A stretch of DNA of 41,178 nucleotides from JBBSWB01 sp038046465 (GTDB lineage Archaea; Nanobdellota; Nanobdellia; Woesearchaeales; GW2011-AR9), in the NCBI GenBank assembly GCA_038046465.1, contig JBBSWB010000055.1, forward strand, positions 1-41,178, given 5' to 3'. The notes beneath the pieces were generated by a model. The model did not search any database. It had not been told where the DNA came from and saw nothing but the letters and a program-made list of their open reading frames with translations. This document shows positions 1-7,918 of the stretch, one piece after another; within the stretch, counting starts at the first letter, position 1, and each line of letters opens with the position of its first letter. The translations under genes and the position numbers were made by a program.

Positions 1-666
1 TCCAGGCAATCCCGCCAATTCTACTTTGTCTTCGTCAATATATTTGTCAATTGAATCTATCAACGCACCACATAAACCGCGGATAAACTGGGCTTGGTGT
101 CTTATCGAACAAACTGCGCTGTCCCAATTCCGGCTAGCCGGAGCAGGCATTTTCTTTTTTATTTCGTTGGTATTATGCTCTAAAGCTATTGCTGCATAAT
201 CATATAATTTAAGGAAATATTCTCTTCTTTCGCCTTTTTCATGTAGTCTGGCTACTCTTAAAACTCGTTGGGCACTTTTTAAATTTCTTTCCAGAGCATC
301 GGCCTGATTTTTAGCACTAGTTACTGCTGCAGTCGATTTAGTTGCAAATTCCTCTTCGCGTAATCTTTCTGCAATTTGTTCTACCCGGATTAAAAATCCT
401 TTAGCCGGTTCTAATAATCTTCTTCTTTTCTCTGCAGCTTTGGTAATTTTATCTTTTTCTTCGTCGTCAGATTTCTTCTTTTTCCACCAGTCACGCATCC
501 CTGCTCCTTTTTCAGCCCATTCTGTATCTCCCTCTTTATTACCCCCGCTAATAGCAGGACCAACTAAGAAAAACTTGACAATGTACCACAAAATCATGAT
601 GCTTACAATACCTAAGGACCAGTCAACAAAGTCTCCTACGATCATCACCACGGTTTCATACACCAT
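1..666 (-). CDS. Membrane-anchored coiled-coil protein, C-terminus outside window (partial)
   Basis: The reading frame stays open for 222 codons from an ATG at 666 to the window edge, so the C-terminus is missing. Residues about 17-38 form one hydrophobic helix. A basic Lys/Asp/Glu stretch follows (about 57-75) and then a long charged, probably coiled-coil region. No enzyme motif is seen. Its ATG overlaps the TGA of the upstream membrane gene (TGATG), so the two are probably translationally coupled and form one complex. The layout (one TM, then a charged coil) matches the C-terminal half of the protein at 1896-3041. Function unknown; a cell-envelope or cytoskeleton-like scaffold is only a guess. 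Confidence 0.8.
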   Translation of the reverse strand, partial: MVYETVVMIVGDFVDWSLGIVSIMILWYIVKFFLVGPAISGGNKEGDTEWAEKGAGMRDWWKKKKSDDEEKDKITKAAEKRRRLLEPAKGFLIRVEQIAERLREEEFATKSTAAVTSAKNQADALERNLKSAQRVLRVARLHEKGERREYFLKLYDYAAIALEHNTNEIKKKMPAPASRNWDSAVCSIRHQAQFIRGLCGALIDSIDKYIDEDKVELAGLPG

Positions 667-1205
667 CAGTTAAACCCCGCTGCAACTTTCATTGCACTTA
701 AAATCCAGAACACCAATAAACATAACACCAACTTAAGCAGTACCGTTCCTTTAGTATCGGGAATAGATTTACCATTGTTATCTCTTGGAAAAGTAAGCAA
801 TAGATAACCTAATCCTACAATTGGCCCGCCGATTAGGAATAAGGCTACAACCGTGGCCCAGCCTGTTCCTGTCGCTAATAACACTTGTGCCGGCATAAAG
901 ACAGCTGAAATGGTGGCAACTACTGCAGCAATTACTCCTGCCTGGCCTCGATTAAAGAGATTGAAAGGAGCCCCTTTTCCTTTTAAAGCGGTAATGGTTG
1001 CGAAAATAACCGTGAAGATAAAAATCCAAATCAGGATTCTGGTTAGAGGAACTACTCCTGAAATCCCAATAAAACTCAAAGTACCGATAGAAAGGATTTT
1101 TTGCCAGACATTTAGTAAAGTATCTCCTATACTAGCAAGCGCAGCAGGAAGGACTAAACTGAATATTAAGCTAAATACTAACAGCTTCATCCACATCTTT
1201 TTCAT
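666..1205 (-). CDS. Polytopic membrane protein with signal peptide
   Basis: 179 residues. The N-terminus looks like a cleavable signal peptide (Lys-rich start, hydrophobic core, A-L-A-S around 22-25). Four further hydrophobic helices follow (about 52-72, 85-108, 114-138, 152-172). The region around GDTLLNVWQKILSIG and the second and third helices align by eye with the N-terminal half of the protein at 1896-3041, so the two are homologues. The gene overlaps the next gene by one base (TGATG). A TATA-like box at 1229-1236 lies about 28 nt before the ATG. I do not recognise the family; it resembles membrane proteins of unknown function common in DPANN genomes. Confidence 0.85.
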   Translation of the reverse strand: MKKMWMKLLVFSLIFSLVLPAALASIGDTLLNVWQKILSIGTLSFIGISGVVPLTRILIWIFIFTVIFATITALKGKGAPFNLFNRGQAGVIAAVVATISAVFMPAQVLLATGTGWATVVALFLIGGPIVGLGYLLLTFPRDNNGKSIPDTKGTVLLKLVLCLLVFWILSAMKVAAGFN

Positions 1206-1228
1206 TAGTTGATGAAATAATTTTATTG

Positions 1229-1236
1229 TTTATAAG
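1229..1236 (-). promoter_or_regulatory. TATA box for the membrane-protein pair
   Basis: On the minus strand this reads CTTATAAA. It is centred about 28 nt before the ATG at 1205, so transcription would start at or very near the start codon (leaderless). Confidence 0.5.
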
Positions 1237-1333
1237 ATTTTTGGGTTTTGAGAGAAGAAAAAGGAAAGATAAATGATATACAAAATTGAGAAAAAGGCTA
1301 AAAACAGATTAATGTAAAAATAAAAACGAAAGG

Positions 1334-1341
1334 TTTAAATA
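1334..1341 (+). promoter_or_regulatory. TATA box (TTTAAATA) for the 1367 gene
   Basis: TTTAAATA preceded by a purine-rich BRE-like GAAAGG, centred about 29 nt before the ATG at 1367. There is no Shine-Dalgarno, which points to a leaderless transcript. Confidence 0.6.
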
Positions 1342-1366
1342 CCACTATAAAGTTGTAACTAAATAT

Positions 1367-1684
1367 ATGGCTGAACCGCAACAAAAAGAACTTTATGGAT
1401 TTTCAATGCCGGATAGAACAACTTGGATTGGTTTATGGCAGCTAACAGAACCAACTAAATTAGAAAAAATTCTTATTGTTGATACTCCTTCAGTACAAAG
1501 ACTTCCCGCTATGCAGCAAATGGATACTTTCGTAAATTTACAAATCCATTTTGCACAAAAGTACCGAGCAGTTATATTGCGTAGAAAAGGCGAGGATAAG
1601 ACACAGCTTTTAGCAGATACGAACCATTTTGACCCTTCTAAAGCAATAGCTAGATGGTATTTACAACCATACACTAAAGAGTAA
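1367..1684 (+). CDS. Small orphan soluble protein
   Basis: 105 residues with no signal peptide or TM helix. The composition is that of a normal globular protein, with several Trp, Arg and Gln residues and a hydrophobic LEKILIVDTPSVQ strand near the middle. It is monocistronic, with its own TATA box, and divergent from the membrane pair on its left. The start is set by the promoter spacing. I recognise no family or catalytic motif. A T-rich stretch follows the stop codon. Confidence 0.7.
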   Translation: MAEPQQKELYGFSMPDRTTWIGLWQLTEPTKLEKILIVDTPSVQRLPAMQQMDTFVNLQIHFAQKYRAVILRRKGEDKTQLLADTNHFDPSKAIARWYLQPYTKE

Positions 1685-1686
1685 GA

Positions 1687-1717
1687 TTTTGTTTTTGCCC
1701 TTTTACTTTTTTTACTG
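1687..1717 (+). terminator. T-rich tract after the 1367 gene
   Basis: Several T runs (TTTTGTTTTT, TTTTACTTTTTTTA) come directly after the stop codon, as is typical of archaeal intrinsic termination without a hairpin. The rest of the gap up to 1895 is AT-rich and I see no gene in it. Confidence 0.4.
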
Positions 1718-1895
1718 AATTATGCTCTGCACTTAAAGACGTTTTTTCTCAACTCTGCTACGTGGACCGCCAGAACTCCATTTCATTCGTAAACTGGTAA
1801 CTTACATAATCGCATGCATATGATAATTAAATCCGCAAGAGTATTAAAATATTAATAAAAGATAAAAACCATAAAAAAATAAAATTAATAAAAAA

Positions 1896-3041
1896 TTATT
1901 TTAACAATTTCTTAAGTTTCTCAAACCCTGCTACTAAAGCTCGATCGGTTTCGATCAATTCATCTAAAATCTCTGATAAGCGGCGTCGTTTATCTCCAAA
2001 CGCTAACCGGCTATTCTTTAATTGGTTATTAAAAGTGTTTAAGTCTTTTAGTAACTCTTTGTTATAAATGTCGATTTCATTCAGGATTTCTTCCGCTTCT
2101 TGTTTCTCAGCAGCAGAAAGATCTGCGTCTTTTATTTGCTTTTTAACTTGATTGATCCTGCGGTTAGCTCGACTCTCATGTCTTTCTGCGGTTCTTTCAT
2201 CTGATTGTAACTTATCTAAATCTGCAGGAGTTTTGGCATTATTCACATCTTTTTGTAATCTCTTTAAATCGACAAATTCTAACATTTCTGCTTCTTCTGC
2301 TTCTTCAGCTTTTTTACCCGTTTTTTTCTTTTCCATTTTTTCTTTTATTTTTTCTTTTAAACCGCTAGCGGCATCACTAACTCCACTTCCTGTGCCCCCT
2401 TCTCCTCTTCGAGAAAGTAAAAAAGCCACGATTACCCACACTAGTAACAGGAAAAAGACCAAATAAGCCCAATCGCTAATAAAATTTACTGCATTTACAA
2501 ACATAGTCGTACCTGGCCCAAAAGTTACTAACTTAGAGTTTATCATTAATGTATCAAATTGCGCCACTAACCAAGTAGCCAACAATAATAAACCCACTTT
2601 CACTCCTAGAGCAAACGCCGTTTCCGTTTTAGTGCCGATTACGAACCAAATCGCTGCACCAAATAATCCGCCAAAAAGGATCGTTGCTGCCGCTACGGAA
2701 TAAGATCCAGCAAAAGCAACCAACACTGTTCCGGGAGTAAAGATAGCGACTATAATTGCTAAAATCACTGAAATAGCAATAGCAATATTTTTAGGAACTT
2801 TGTCGCCAATAGCGTGAAAAGCCAAGTACATTAATGTAAATACTAGGATCCCATATAATATTCTTAAAAATCCGATTAATTGAGTTCCGCTATCGCCCAA
2901 AAAACTTAAGGAGCCGATCTTGCTAATCAAACCGCTAAGCGTATCTCCCAAACTGTCAATAGGATTTACCGCCAGCACTGAACTAGCCATTAATAGCCCT
3001 AGAACTAAAAATAATAAAAATAACCCAAAAAATTTTTTCAT
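1896..3041 (-). CDS. Polytopic membrane protein fused to a coiled-coil tail
   Basis: 381 residues. Signal peptide at about 1-24, then five hydrophobic helices (about 55-77, 85-106, 110-135, 145-165, 188-210). A basic stop-transfer RR and a Gly/Ser linker lead into a long Lys/Glu-rich coiled-coil tail (about 225-381). The first half is homologous to the 179-residue protein at 666-1205; the last TM plus coil has the layout of the protein at 1-666. So this single chain appears to combine both modules. A GAGGT Shine-Dalgarno at 3049-3053 sits 7 nt before the ATG. Function unknown; an envelope scaffold is conceivable. Confidence 0.85.
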   Translation of the reverse strand: MKKFFGLFLLFLVLGLLMASSVLAVNPIDSLGDTLSGLISKIGSLSFLGDSGTQLIGFLRILYGILVFTLMYLAFHAIGDKVPKNIAIAISVILAIIVAIFTPGTVLVAFAGSYSVAAATILFGGLFGAAIWFVIGTKTETAFALGVKVGLLLLATWLVAQFDTLMINSKLVTFGPGTTMFVNAVNFISDWAYLVFFLLLVWVIVAFLLSRRGEGGTGSGVSDAASGLKEKIKEKMEKKKTGKKAEEAEEAEMLEFVDLKRLQKDVNNAKTPADLDKLQSDERTAERHESRANRRINQVKKQIKDADLSAAEKQEAEEILNEIDIYNKELLKDLNTFNNQLKNSRLAFGDKRRRLSEILDELIETDRALVAGFEKLKKLLK

Positions 3042-3196
3042 TTTGTATACCTCATTTTGAACTTAAATTAATATAATTAATTTTAAATAATTCCTAACGA
3101 TTTCTAAAAAGAATAAAGCTATTTAAACCTTTCTTCTCTGCACTAAACAAATTCCTAAGACTTTTGGGTTTAATATTAGCCATTTCTCTAGAAAAC

Positions 3197-3204
3197 TTTA
3201 TAAA
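3197..3204 (+). promoter_or_regulatory. TATA box for the eS19 operon
   Basis: TTTATAAA centred about 27 nt before the rps19e ATG at 3228. There is no Shine-Dalgarno, so the mRNA is probably leaderless. Confidence 0.65.
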
Positions 3205-3227
3205 TAAGCAGTTATCCAGAAACAACC

Positions 3228-3677
3228 ATGACTAATGTGCTTACTGTTAATCCGATGGAATTAAACCTAAAAGCAGCTGACGAATTAAAAAAGCAAAAAA
3301 TCGTTCAGCCGACTGAATGGGCTAAATTCGTAAAAACTGGACACCACAAAGAACGTTTACCTGATGATCCCGATTGGTGGTATCATCGCTCTGCAGCTGT
3401 TTTACGTAGCATCGCTAAATTAGGCCCGGTAGGCACGGAAAAGTTAAGAACTAAATTTGGCGGCCTTAAAGGCAGAGGACATAAGCCAGAACATTTCTAT
3501 AAAGCTTCAGGTTCAATCATTCGAAAAATATTACAACAATTGGAAAAAGCTGGATTAATCAAGCAAGTTGCCAAAGGAGTTCATAAAGGCAGAGTACTTA
3601 CTCCTCAAGGGGTTTCTTTCTTGGACAAAATTGCCGTCCAGATAGCTAAAAAAGCACATAAGGAAGAAAAACAATAA
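3228..3677 (+). CDS. rps19e: 30S ribosomal protein eS19 (S19e)
   Basis: 149 residues, the usual length for archaeal S19e. Family hallmarks are visible: TEWAKFVKTGHHKERLP, then DPDWWYHRSAAVLRSIA, then a Gly-rich basic segment and a winged-helix-like C-terminal half (IIRKILQQLEKAGLIKQV). It binds the head of the small subunit. It is the first gene of an operon with eL39 and eL31, with a 3-nt gap to rpl39e, and has a TATA box at 3197-3204. The PDCD5-like gene often found between eS19 and eL39 in archaea is absent here. Confidence 0.97.
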   Translation: MTNVLTVNPMELNLKAADELKKQKIVQPTEWAKFVKTGHHKERLPDDPDWWYHRSAAVLRSIAKLGPVGTEKLRTKFGGLKGRGHKPEHFYKASGSIIRKILQQLEKAGLIKQVAKGVHKGRVLTPQGVSFLDKIAVQIAKKAHKEEKQ

Positions 3678-3680
3678 ACC

Positions 3681-3854
3681 ATGGCAACCTTCAAACATCC
3701 TGCAAAAAAGAAACGCCTAATTAAAAAGAATTCCCAAACTAAATGGGCGCCTTTCTGGACTATCTTTAAAATTTATGGGAAAGGACGAAGAGTCCATCCT
3801 TCCCGACACACCGCAATCAAACGGTCGTGGAGAAGAACTAAAACTAAAGCTTAA
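3681..3854 (+). CDS. rpl39e: 50S ribosomal protein eL39 (L39e)
   Basis: 57 residues, very basic (Lys/Arg). The C-terminal pattern RRVHPSRHTAIKRSWRRTK matches the RRHWRR-type end of L39e, and KKKRLIKKNSQTKWAPFWT matches its N-terminal half. It is slightly longer than the usual about 51 residues. L39e lines the peptide exit tunnel of the large subunit. It lies between rps19e (3-nt gap) and rpl31e (11-nt gap), as in many archaea. Confidence 0.93.
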   Translation: MATFKHPAKKKRLIKKNSQTKWAPFWTIFKIYGKGRRVHPSRHTAIKRSWRRTKTKA

Positions 3855-3865
3855 GAACTGATAAA

Positions 3866-4213
3866 ATGGCTAAAACAAAAGAAACCGCTAAAATTGAACG
3901 AACCTATAATGTTCCTTTACGAAAAGAATTCATGAAAGTTCCTCGCTGGAGAAAAACCCAAAAAGCAGTCAGTGCTTTGCGGCAATTCCTGATTAAGCAT
4001 ATGAAATCAGAGAATGTTAAGTTAAGCAAGGATTTAAATGAACAACTCTGGAAGAATGGTATTCGAAATCCTCCTCATCACGTTAAAATAAATGTTACTA
4101 AAGACGAAAAAGGCGAAGTTAAAGCAGAATTATTTGGCGTGAAGAAAGAAGCATCCAAGAAGAAAGAGAAAGCTGAAGTTAAGACTGAAACAAAAGAGGC
4201 AGCTAAAAATTAA
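3866..4213 (+). CDS. rpl31e: 50S ribosomal protein eL31 (L31e)
   Basis: 115 residues. The core (ERTYNVPLRKEFMKVPRWRK, AVSALRQFLIKHM, then LWKNGIRNPPHHVKI) is typical L31e. A Lys/Glu/Ala-rich tail of about 25 residues follows, as on several other ribosomal proteins in this window. It is located near the tunnel exit of the 50S subunit. It is third in the eS19 operon and is followed 19 nt later by a small two-TM gene, where many archaea have aIF6. Confidence 0.95.
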   Translation: MAKTKETAKIERTYNVPLRKEFMKVPRWRKTQKAVSALRQFLIKHMKSENVKLSKDLNEQLWKNGIRNPPHHVKINVTKDEKGEVKAELFGVKKEASKKKEKAEVKTETKEAAKN

Positions 4214-4232
4214 GACGAATAGATTTCTAAAA

Positions 4233-4670
4233 ATGAAAATTTCTACTAAAGTTGCAGATGGAATGTGTGCAGCTGGGCTAGTGGGCATATTAGGAAGTGT
4301 TGGTCTTATTATGTACGAGTCAATTTCTTTAGTTAAAGAACATCCCCAAGTAGTTGAAATGCATCAAGAGATGGAAAAATTATCAAATAATTACTCCGGT
4401 TGTATTTCGTCATCGGCAAATGAAGCAGACTGCCAAAGAATAAAAGAGAAATATAATTCATTACAACAACAAAATAATTTATTTGAAGCAAGCGATGAGT
4501 ATCGGCAATTTAAAGCAAAACAAGCCGATTTGACAAATTTACTTTTTCCGCTTATAGTTGGCGGGGTTTTTTTTTCAAGTTCGTTGTGGATGGTGGGTGA
4601 AACAATATATCGCCGCCGAAAAGAAGAAGAACTCTATCAAGACCTTATGGGGAAAGTAGAGAAAAGTTAA
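4233..4670 (+). CDS. Two-TM hairpin protein, MKIS type, in ribosomal operon
   Basis: 145 residues. TM1 at about 9-29 after a short Lys-containing start; loop at about 30-98; TM2 at about 99-121; then a basic RRRKEEEL tail. By the positive-inside rule the loop faces outward. The loop holds Cys57 and Cys67 (C-x9-C), which could form a disulfide. It is clearly a paralogue of the protein at 36637-37095: both start MKIS.KVA, share VGIL in TM1, the HP motif after TM1, the Cys pair, a Y..F motif before TM2 and R.EEEL after it. It lies 19 nt after rpl31e with no promoter of its own. Function unknown. Confidence 0.85.
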   Translation: MKISTKVADGMCAAGLVGILGSVGLIMYESISLVKEHPQVVEMHQEMEKLSNNYSGCISSSANEADCQRIKEKYNSLQQQNNLFEASDEYRQFKAKQADLTNLLFPLIVGGVFFSSSLWMVGETIYRRRKEEELYQDLMGKVEKS

Positions 4671-4707
4671 GACCTAAACCAGAATTCGAACAAAAATTAG
4701 CAATAAG

Positions 4708-4717
4708 CTTTATAATA
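4708..4717 (+). promoter_or_regulatory. TATA box for cbf5
   Basis: CTTTATAATA centred about 27 nt before the ATG at 4739. There is no Shine-Dalgarno, which fits a leaderless transcript separate from the eS19 operon. Confidence 0.6.
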
Positions 4718-4738
4718 AACCTTTTCTAAACAAGAGTT

Positions 4739-7207
4739 ATGCAAACAACAAAGCCCGTGCAGCTTTTCATCAAAAAACCAGCAGAAGGTAAATTCGGCAA
4801 ACGACCGGAAGAAAGAACGCCGGAAGAATTAATTAATTATGGGATTGTTAATATTGACAAGCCTAAAGGCCCTAGTTCTCATCAAACAGCTGATTACGTT
4901 AAAAAAATTCTTAAGATTGATAAAGCCGGGCATTCCGGAACCTTAGATCCTGCCGTTACCGGCGTACAACCAGTTGCTCTCGGTAAAGCTACCCGGATTA
5001 CCCAATTCTTTTTGACTGCGCCTAAAGAATATGTCTGTTTAATGCATCTACATAAAGAAGTGGAAGAAAAAGCATTACTGGAAGCTATCGAGAAATTTGT
5101 GGGTAAAATCCAGCAGCTTCCTCCAGTTAGAAGCGCGGTTAAACGACAAATGCGCACTCGAGAAATTTATGAATTTAAAGTATTAGAGATAAAAAGCCAG
5201 GATGTTTTGTTTACCGTAAAATGCCAGGCCGGAACGTATATTAGGAAGCTATGCTTGCATCCAGATACCACAATTCTAACTGCAAAAGGGTCTATGAGTG
5301 CTGCTGATTTTTTTTCTAATCATCCAAATGTATATTCATATCATCTGGGCAAGATGATTGAAAAAAAACCTTCCGCAACTCAGAAAATTAGTTCTCCCAG
5401 AGAATTAATTAAAATAACAATGTCGTCGGGAATAAGCTTTACAATAACTCCAGATCATGAACTTCTAACTTCTAAGAAAGAAGGATATGAAATGGTAGAA
5501 GCACAGAAACTTCAGGTAGGAGATTACCTCCTTAAAAGCTTATTTTTTCCCGGCTCTTCGGTAGATTATGTAATTTCAGACCTTTTAGACGATAATTATT
5601 TGGTAGCGCAAGAAGAGATCAAAAGAGAGTGCAAGCGCGCGTTTATCTCTAAATATGGAAGCATCAGAGCAATGTACCGTGAACTTAAATTAGATAGAAA
5701 GGCATTCTTAACGAAAGTAAATTATGCAATCACCATTCGGCACCTAAAGTTGGCTGGAATTTACGAAAACGTGAAGAAAAAAATCCACACTTTCAAAACT
5801 CAAAAAGGAAACATTATCGAAATGAAAGAATTTAAAGAAGATTTTTTTTATCTTCTAGGTTTAATTGCTTCTGATGGAAATAACACTAAAGAGAAAAAAA
5901 CAGAGCGTTATACTAGAATAAAATTCCATAATGATGAAGAGGTTCTTATCGACGGTTTTGTAAAAATATATAAAAACCTATTCCCTTCGATTCCTATCTC
6001 TAAAAAAAAAGTAACGGCTGATCTTTGGCAGCTTGACACTTCTAATAGTTTTTTAGCAACCATAGCTGCTTCGTTGGGTGTGAAAAGTCCGCAGAAAGAA
6101 TCGTCACTATCCCCAATTATTAATCTAAATAAAAAGTTTATCAGAGCATTTTTATGTGGATATTTTGATGGAGATGGTTCAATATATCATAAGAAAACCG
6201 CCTCTAATGATAAAAGTAAAATATGCATTCACACTATTAGCCACACTGATGCAATAAACTTACACAAAATGTTATTAAAAGTAGGAATTCAAAATAGAAT
6301 TTTTAAGAGAGAACAGTTCTCGTCTTTAATTAAAAAAAAAGACAAGATGTATGATGTTACTATTGGTAACATTCCCGCTGAGAAAAAGTTTATAGTCGAA
6401 ATTGGAACAAAACATCCTAAAAAAGCTGAAAAATTCAAAGAGGTAATTAATTTAGATTACTCTGCCAATACTAACGATCATCTTTACATAGGCTTACATT
6501 ACAAAAAAGAGATTAGGGTACATAAATCGAAACTACATTCAATGGGTGGAAATTTATCTCGTATTCTCAACAGCGATGTTCCTATTACTAGAGCATTTTA
6601 TAATAAAGCATCAAAAATAGTAAGCTTGCCTTCGTTAGATGAGTTTATTATAGAGAAAATTGAGCATATAGACACATTGCCTGGTGAAGGATATGTTTAC
6701 GACCTTACCGTTTCAGAAACCCATAATTTCCTTATAGAAACCGGTTTTGTTTCTTCCAATTGCCACGATTTAGGCCAAGCCTTAGGAGTAGGCGCCCATA
6801 TGGCTGAATTAAGAAGGACGCAAGCCGGACCTATTACTGAAGCAGATCATTTAACGACTTTAAACGATCTTCAAGATGCTTATTATTTTTATACCGAAGA
6901 ACACAATCCAAAATATTTATTGGCTTGTATTCAACCCATTGAAACTGCTCTTCGATTTATTCCTAAATGCTGGATTTTAGATACGACTATTGCAAGTTTA
7001 GCTAATGGCCGGGATTTGGGCATTCCCGGGATAAGTAAATTAGAAAATTTTAGAAAAGGAGAGCTAGTAGCTCTGTTAACCTTAAAAGGAGAATTAGTTG
7101 CGTTTGGAGAAGCACTAATGTCAGCAGTAGAAATTAATACTAAAGAGAAAGGATTAGCTATCGACGTTAAGAAAGTGTTTATGGAAGTAAAGGTCGAGAG
7201 CGAATAA
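4739..7207 (+). CDS. cbf5: tRNA/rRNA pseudouridine synthase Cbf5 with an in-frame intein
   Basis: 822-residue precursor. Removing residues 172-674 leaves a 319-residue Cbf5, close to the normal archaeal length. The TruB-type catalytic core shows NIDKPKGPSSHQT, the catalytic loop HSGTLDP (Asp70) and the GTYIRKL / CHDLGQALGVG motif, which the intein splits. Then comes MAELRRTQAG and a C-terminal PUA domain (about 730-810). Cbf5 is the H/ACA RNP catalyst (with Nop10, Gar1, L7Ae) and also modifies tRNA. It is a single gene with its own TATA box, and its 3' end overlaps the convergent lipoprotein gene by 29 bp. Without intein splicing the active-site region would be broken. Confidence 0.95.
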   Translation: MQTTKPVQLFIKKPAEGKFGKRPEERTPEELINYGIVNIDKPKGPSSHQTADYVKKILKIDKAGHSGTLDPAVTGVQPVALGKATRITQFFLTAPKEYVCLMHLHKEVEEKALLEAIEKFVGKIQQLPPVRSAVKRQMRTREIYEFKVLEIKSQDVLFTVKCQAGTYIRKLCLHPDTTILTAKGSMSAADFFSNHPNVYSYHLGKMIEKKPSATQKISSPRELIKITMSSGISFTITPDHELLTSKKEGYEMVEAQKLQVGDYLLKSLFFPGSSVDYVISDLLDDNYLVAQEEIKRECKRAFISKYGSIRAMYRELKLDRKAFLTKVNYAITIRHLKLAGIYENVKKKIHTFKTQKGNIIEMKEFKEDFFYLLGLIASDGNNTKEKKTERYTRIKFHNDEEVLIDGFVKIYKNLFPSIPISKKKVTADLWQLDTSNSFLATIAASLGVKSPQKESSLSPIINLNKKFIRAFLCGYFDGDGSIYHKKTASNDKSKICIHTISHTDAINLHKMLLKVGIQNRIFKREQFSSLIKKKDKMYDVTIGNIPAEKKFIVEIGTKHPKKAEKFKEVINLDYSANTNDHLYIGLHYKKEIRVHKSKLHSMGGNLSRILNSDVPITRAFYNKASKIVSLPSLDEFIIEKIEHIDTLPGEGYVYDLTVSETHNFLIETGFVSSNCHDLGQALGVGAHMAELRRTQAGPITEADHLTTLNDLQDAYYFYTEEHNPKYLLACIQPIETALRFIPKCWILDTTIASLANGRDLGIPGISKLENFRKGELVALLTLKGELVAFGEALMSAVEINTKEKGLAIDVKKVFMEVKVESE
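5252..6760 (+). mobile_element. Intein with LAGLIDADG homing endonuclease inside Cbf5
   Basis: 503 residues (precursor 172-674). The N-terminal splice block starts with Cys172 (CLHPDTTILT). Block B carries TPDH with its conserved His. Two endonuclease motifs are LLGLIASDG (372-380, Asp379) and LCGYFDGDG (472-480, Asp477/Asp479). Block F reads VYDLTVSETHNFLI. The C-terminus is SSN followed by extein Cys675 as the +1 nucleophile. The penultimate residue is Ser, not the usual His; splicing without that His is known in other inteins. Both endonuclease motifs keep acidic residues, so the element may still be mobile. Codon use is AT-rich like the host gene. Confidence 0.95.
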
Positions 7208-7799
7208 AATTGAACACGTCTCCAGATATTTCATTTAAATTACTGTCCTTAATGTTTGCATTAAAATGCCATCTATCCCAACCGATGTTCTTAAAATTTT
7301 CATAACTAGTTCGCAATAATCTTTCGTAAGCTCTTTGTATAATCAAATCATCTTTGGGCAAAACTCCGTTAATACCTACCGCCCGATCTAAAGAACCGAG
7401 AGGGTATTCGTCTACAGCCAACAGAAAAGAATTATCCTTACCTGGTTCAGCTAAGAAGAAATCCAAACATTTTCGCTTCATACAAGGATGTATCCCGGCA
7501 GTAAATTGAACCCCAGTAGTTTGATCCGCAAAGGAAATTTGAATAATTTCGCGTGGATGCTGCTCATTTATAACTTGAAGTTTATTATACAGCTTATCAG
7601 CAATCATGCCAAGAGGAGCTTCTTCTTGCTCGTACGATAATGAAATCGGGCTTCCGGTTACCGAAGTTTGATCTCGTTCAACCTCAACTATGGGAATTGG
7701 CTGATATTGTTCTGGAGTAACCGATTTGTCTTGTAAACTAGCACAACCTAATTGACCCAGGGTTAACCCCATTGCTATTACAGAAGCATATTTATTCAT
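7179..7799 (-). CDS. Putative lipoprotein of unknown function
   Basis: 206 residues. The N-terminal hydrophobic stretch ends in LGQLGC, a good lipobox with Cys19, so the mature protein is probably lipid-anchored outside the cell. The rest looks like a mixed alpha/beta soluble domain. Two Cys in a CMKRKC pattern (residues about 105-110) may bind metal or form a disulfide. It is monocistronic with a TATA box at 7824-7833, and its 3' end overlaps cbf5 by 29 bp. I do not recognise the family. Confidence 0.75.
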   Translation of the reverse strand: MNKYASVIAMGLTLGQLGCASLQDKSVTPEQYQPIPIVEVERDQTSVTGSPISLSYEQEEAPLGMIADKLYNKLQVINEQHPREIIQISFADQTTGVQFTAGIHPCMKRKCLDFFLAEPGKDNSFLLAVDEYPLGSLDRAVGINGVLPKDDLIIQRAYERLLRTSYENFKNIGWDRWHFNANIKDSNLNEISGDVFNFIRSRPLLP

Positions 7800-7823
7800 T
7801 TTACTACTTTTAGGTAGTTAAGG

Positions 7824-7833
7824 CTTTATAAAT
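7824..7833 (-). promoter_or_regulatory. TATA box for the lipoprotein gene
   Basis: Minus strand ATTTATAAAG, centred about 29 nt before the ATG at 7799. No Shine-Dalgarno. Confidence 0.55.
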
Positions 7834-7885
7834 CTTATGGTTAAAAATTTAGTTGGCGTTTAAAATAAGATGTTAAGTACAATAA

Positions 7886-7894
7886 TTTTTATAA
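7886..7894 (+). promoter_or_regulatory. TATA box for the 7919 gene
   Basis: TTTTTATAAA-type box centred about 29 nt before the ATG at 7919; it shares the divergent intergenic region with the lipoprotein promoter. Confidence 0.55.
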
Positions 7895-7918
7895 ACATAA
7901 TCTAACTAGTATTAAAAC

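Noticed and set aside
853..1212. Open frame on the plus strand opposite the 179-residue membrane protein
   Set aside because: Fully antisense to a gene with clear signal peptide and TM helices; no promoter or Shine-Dalgarno; composition is that of a mirror frame.
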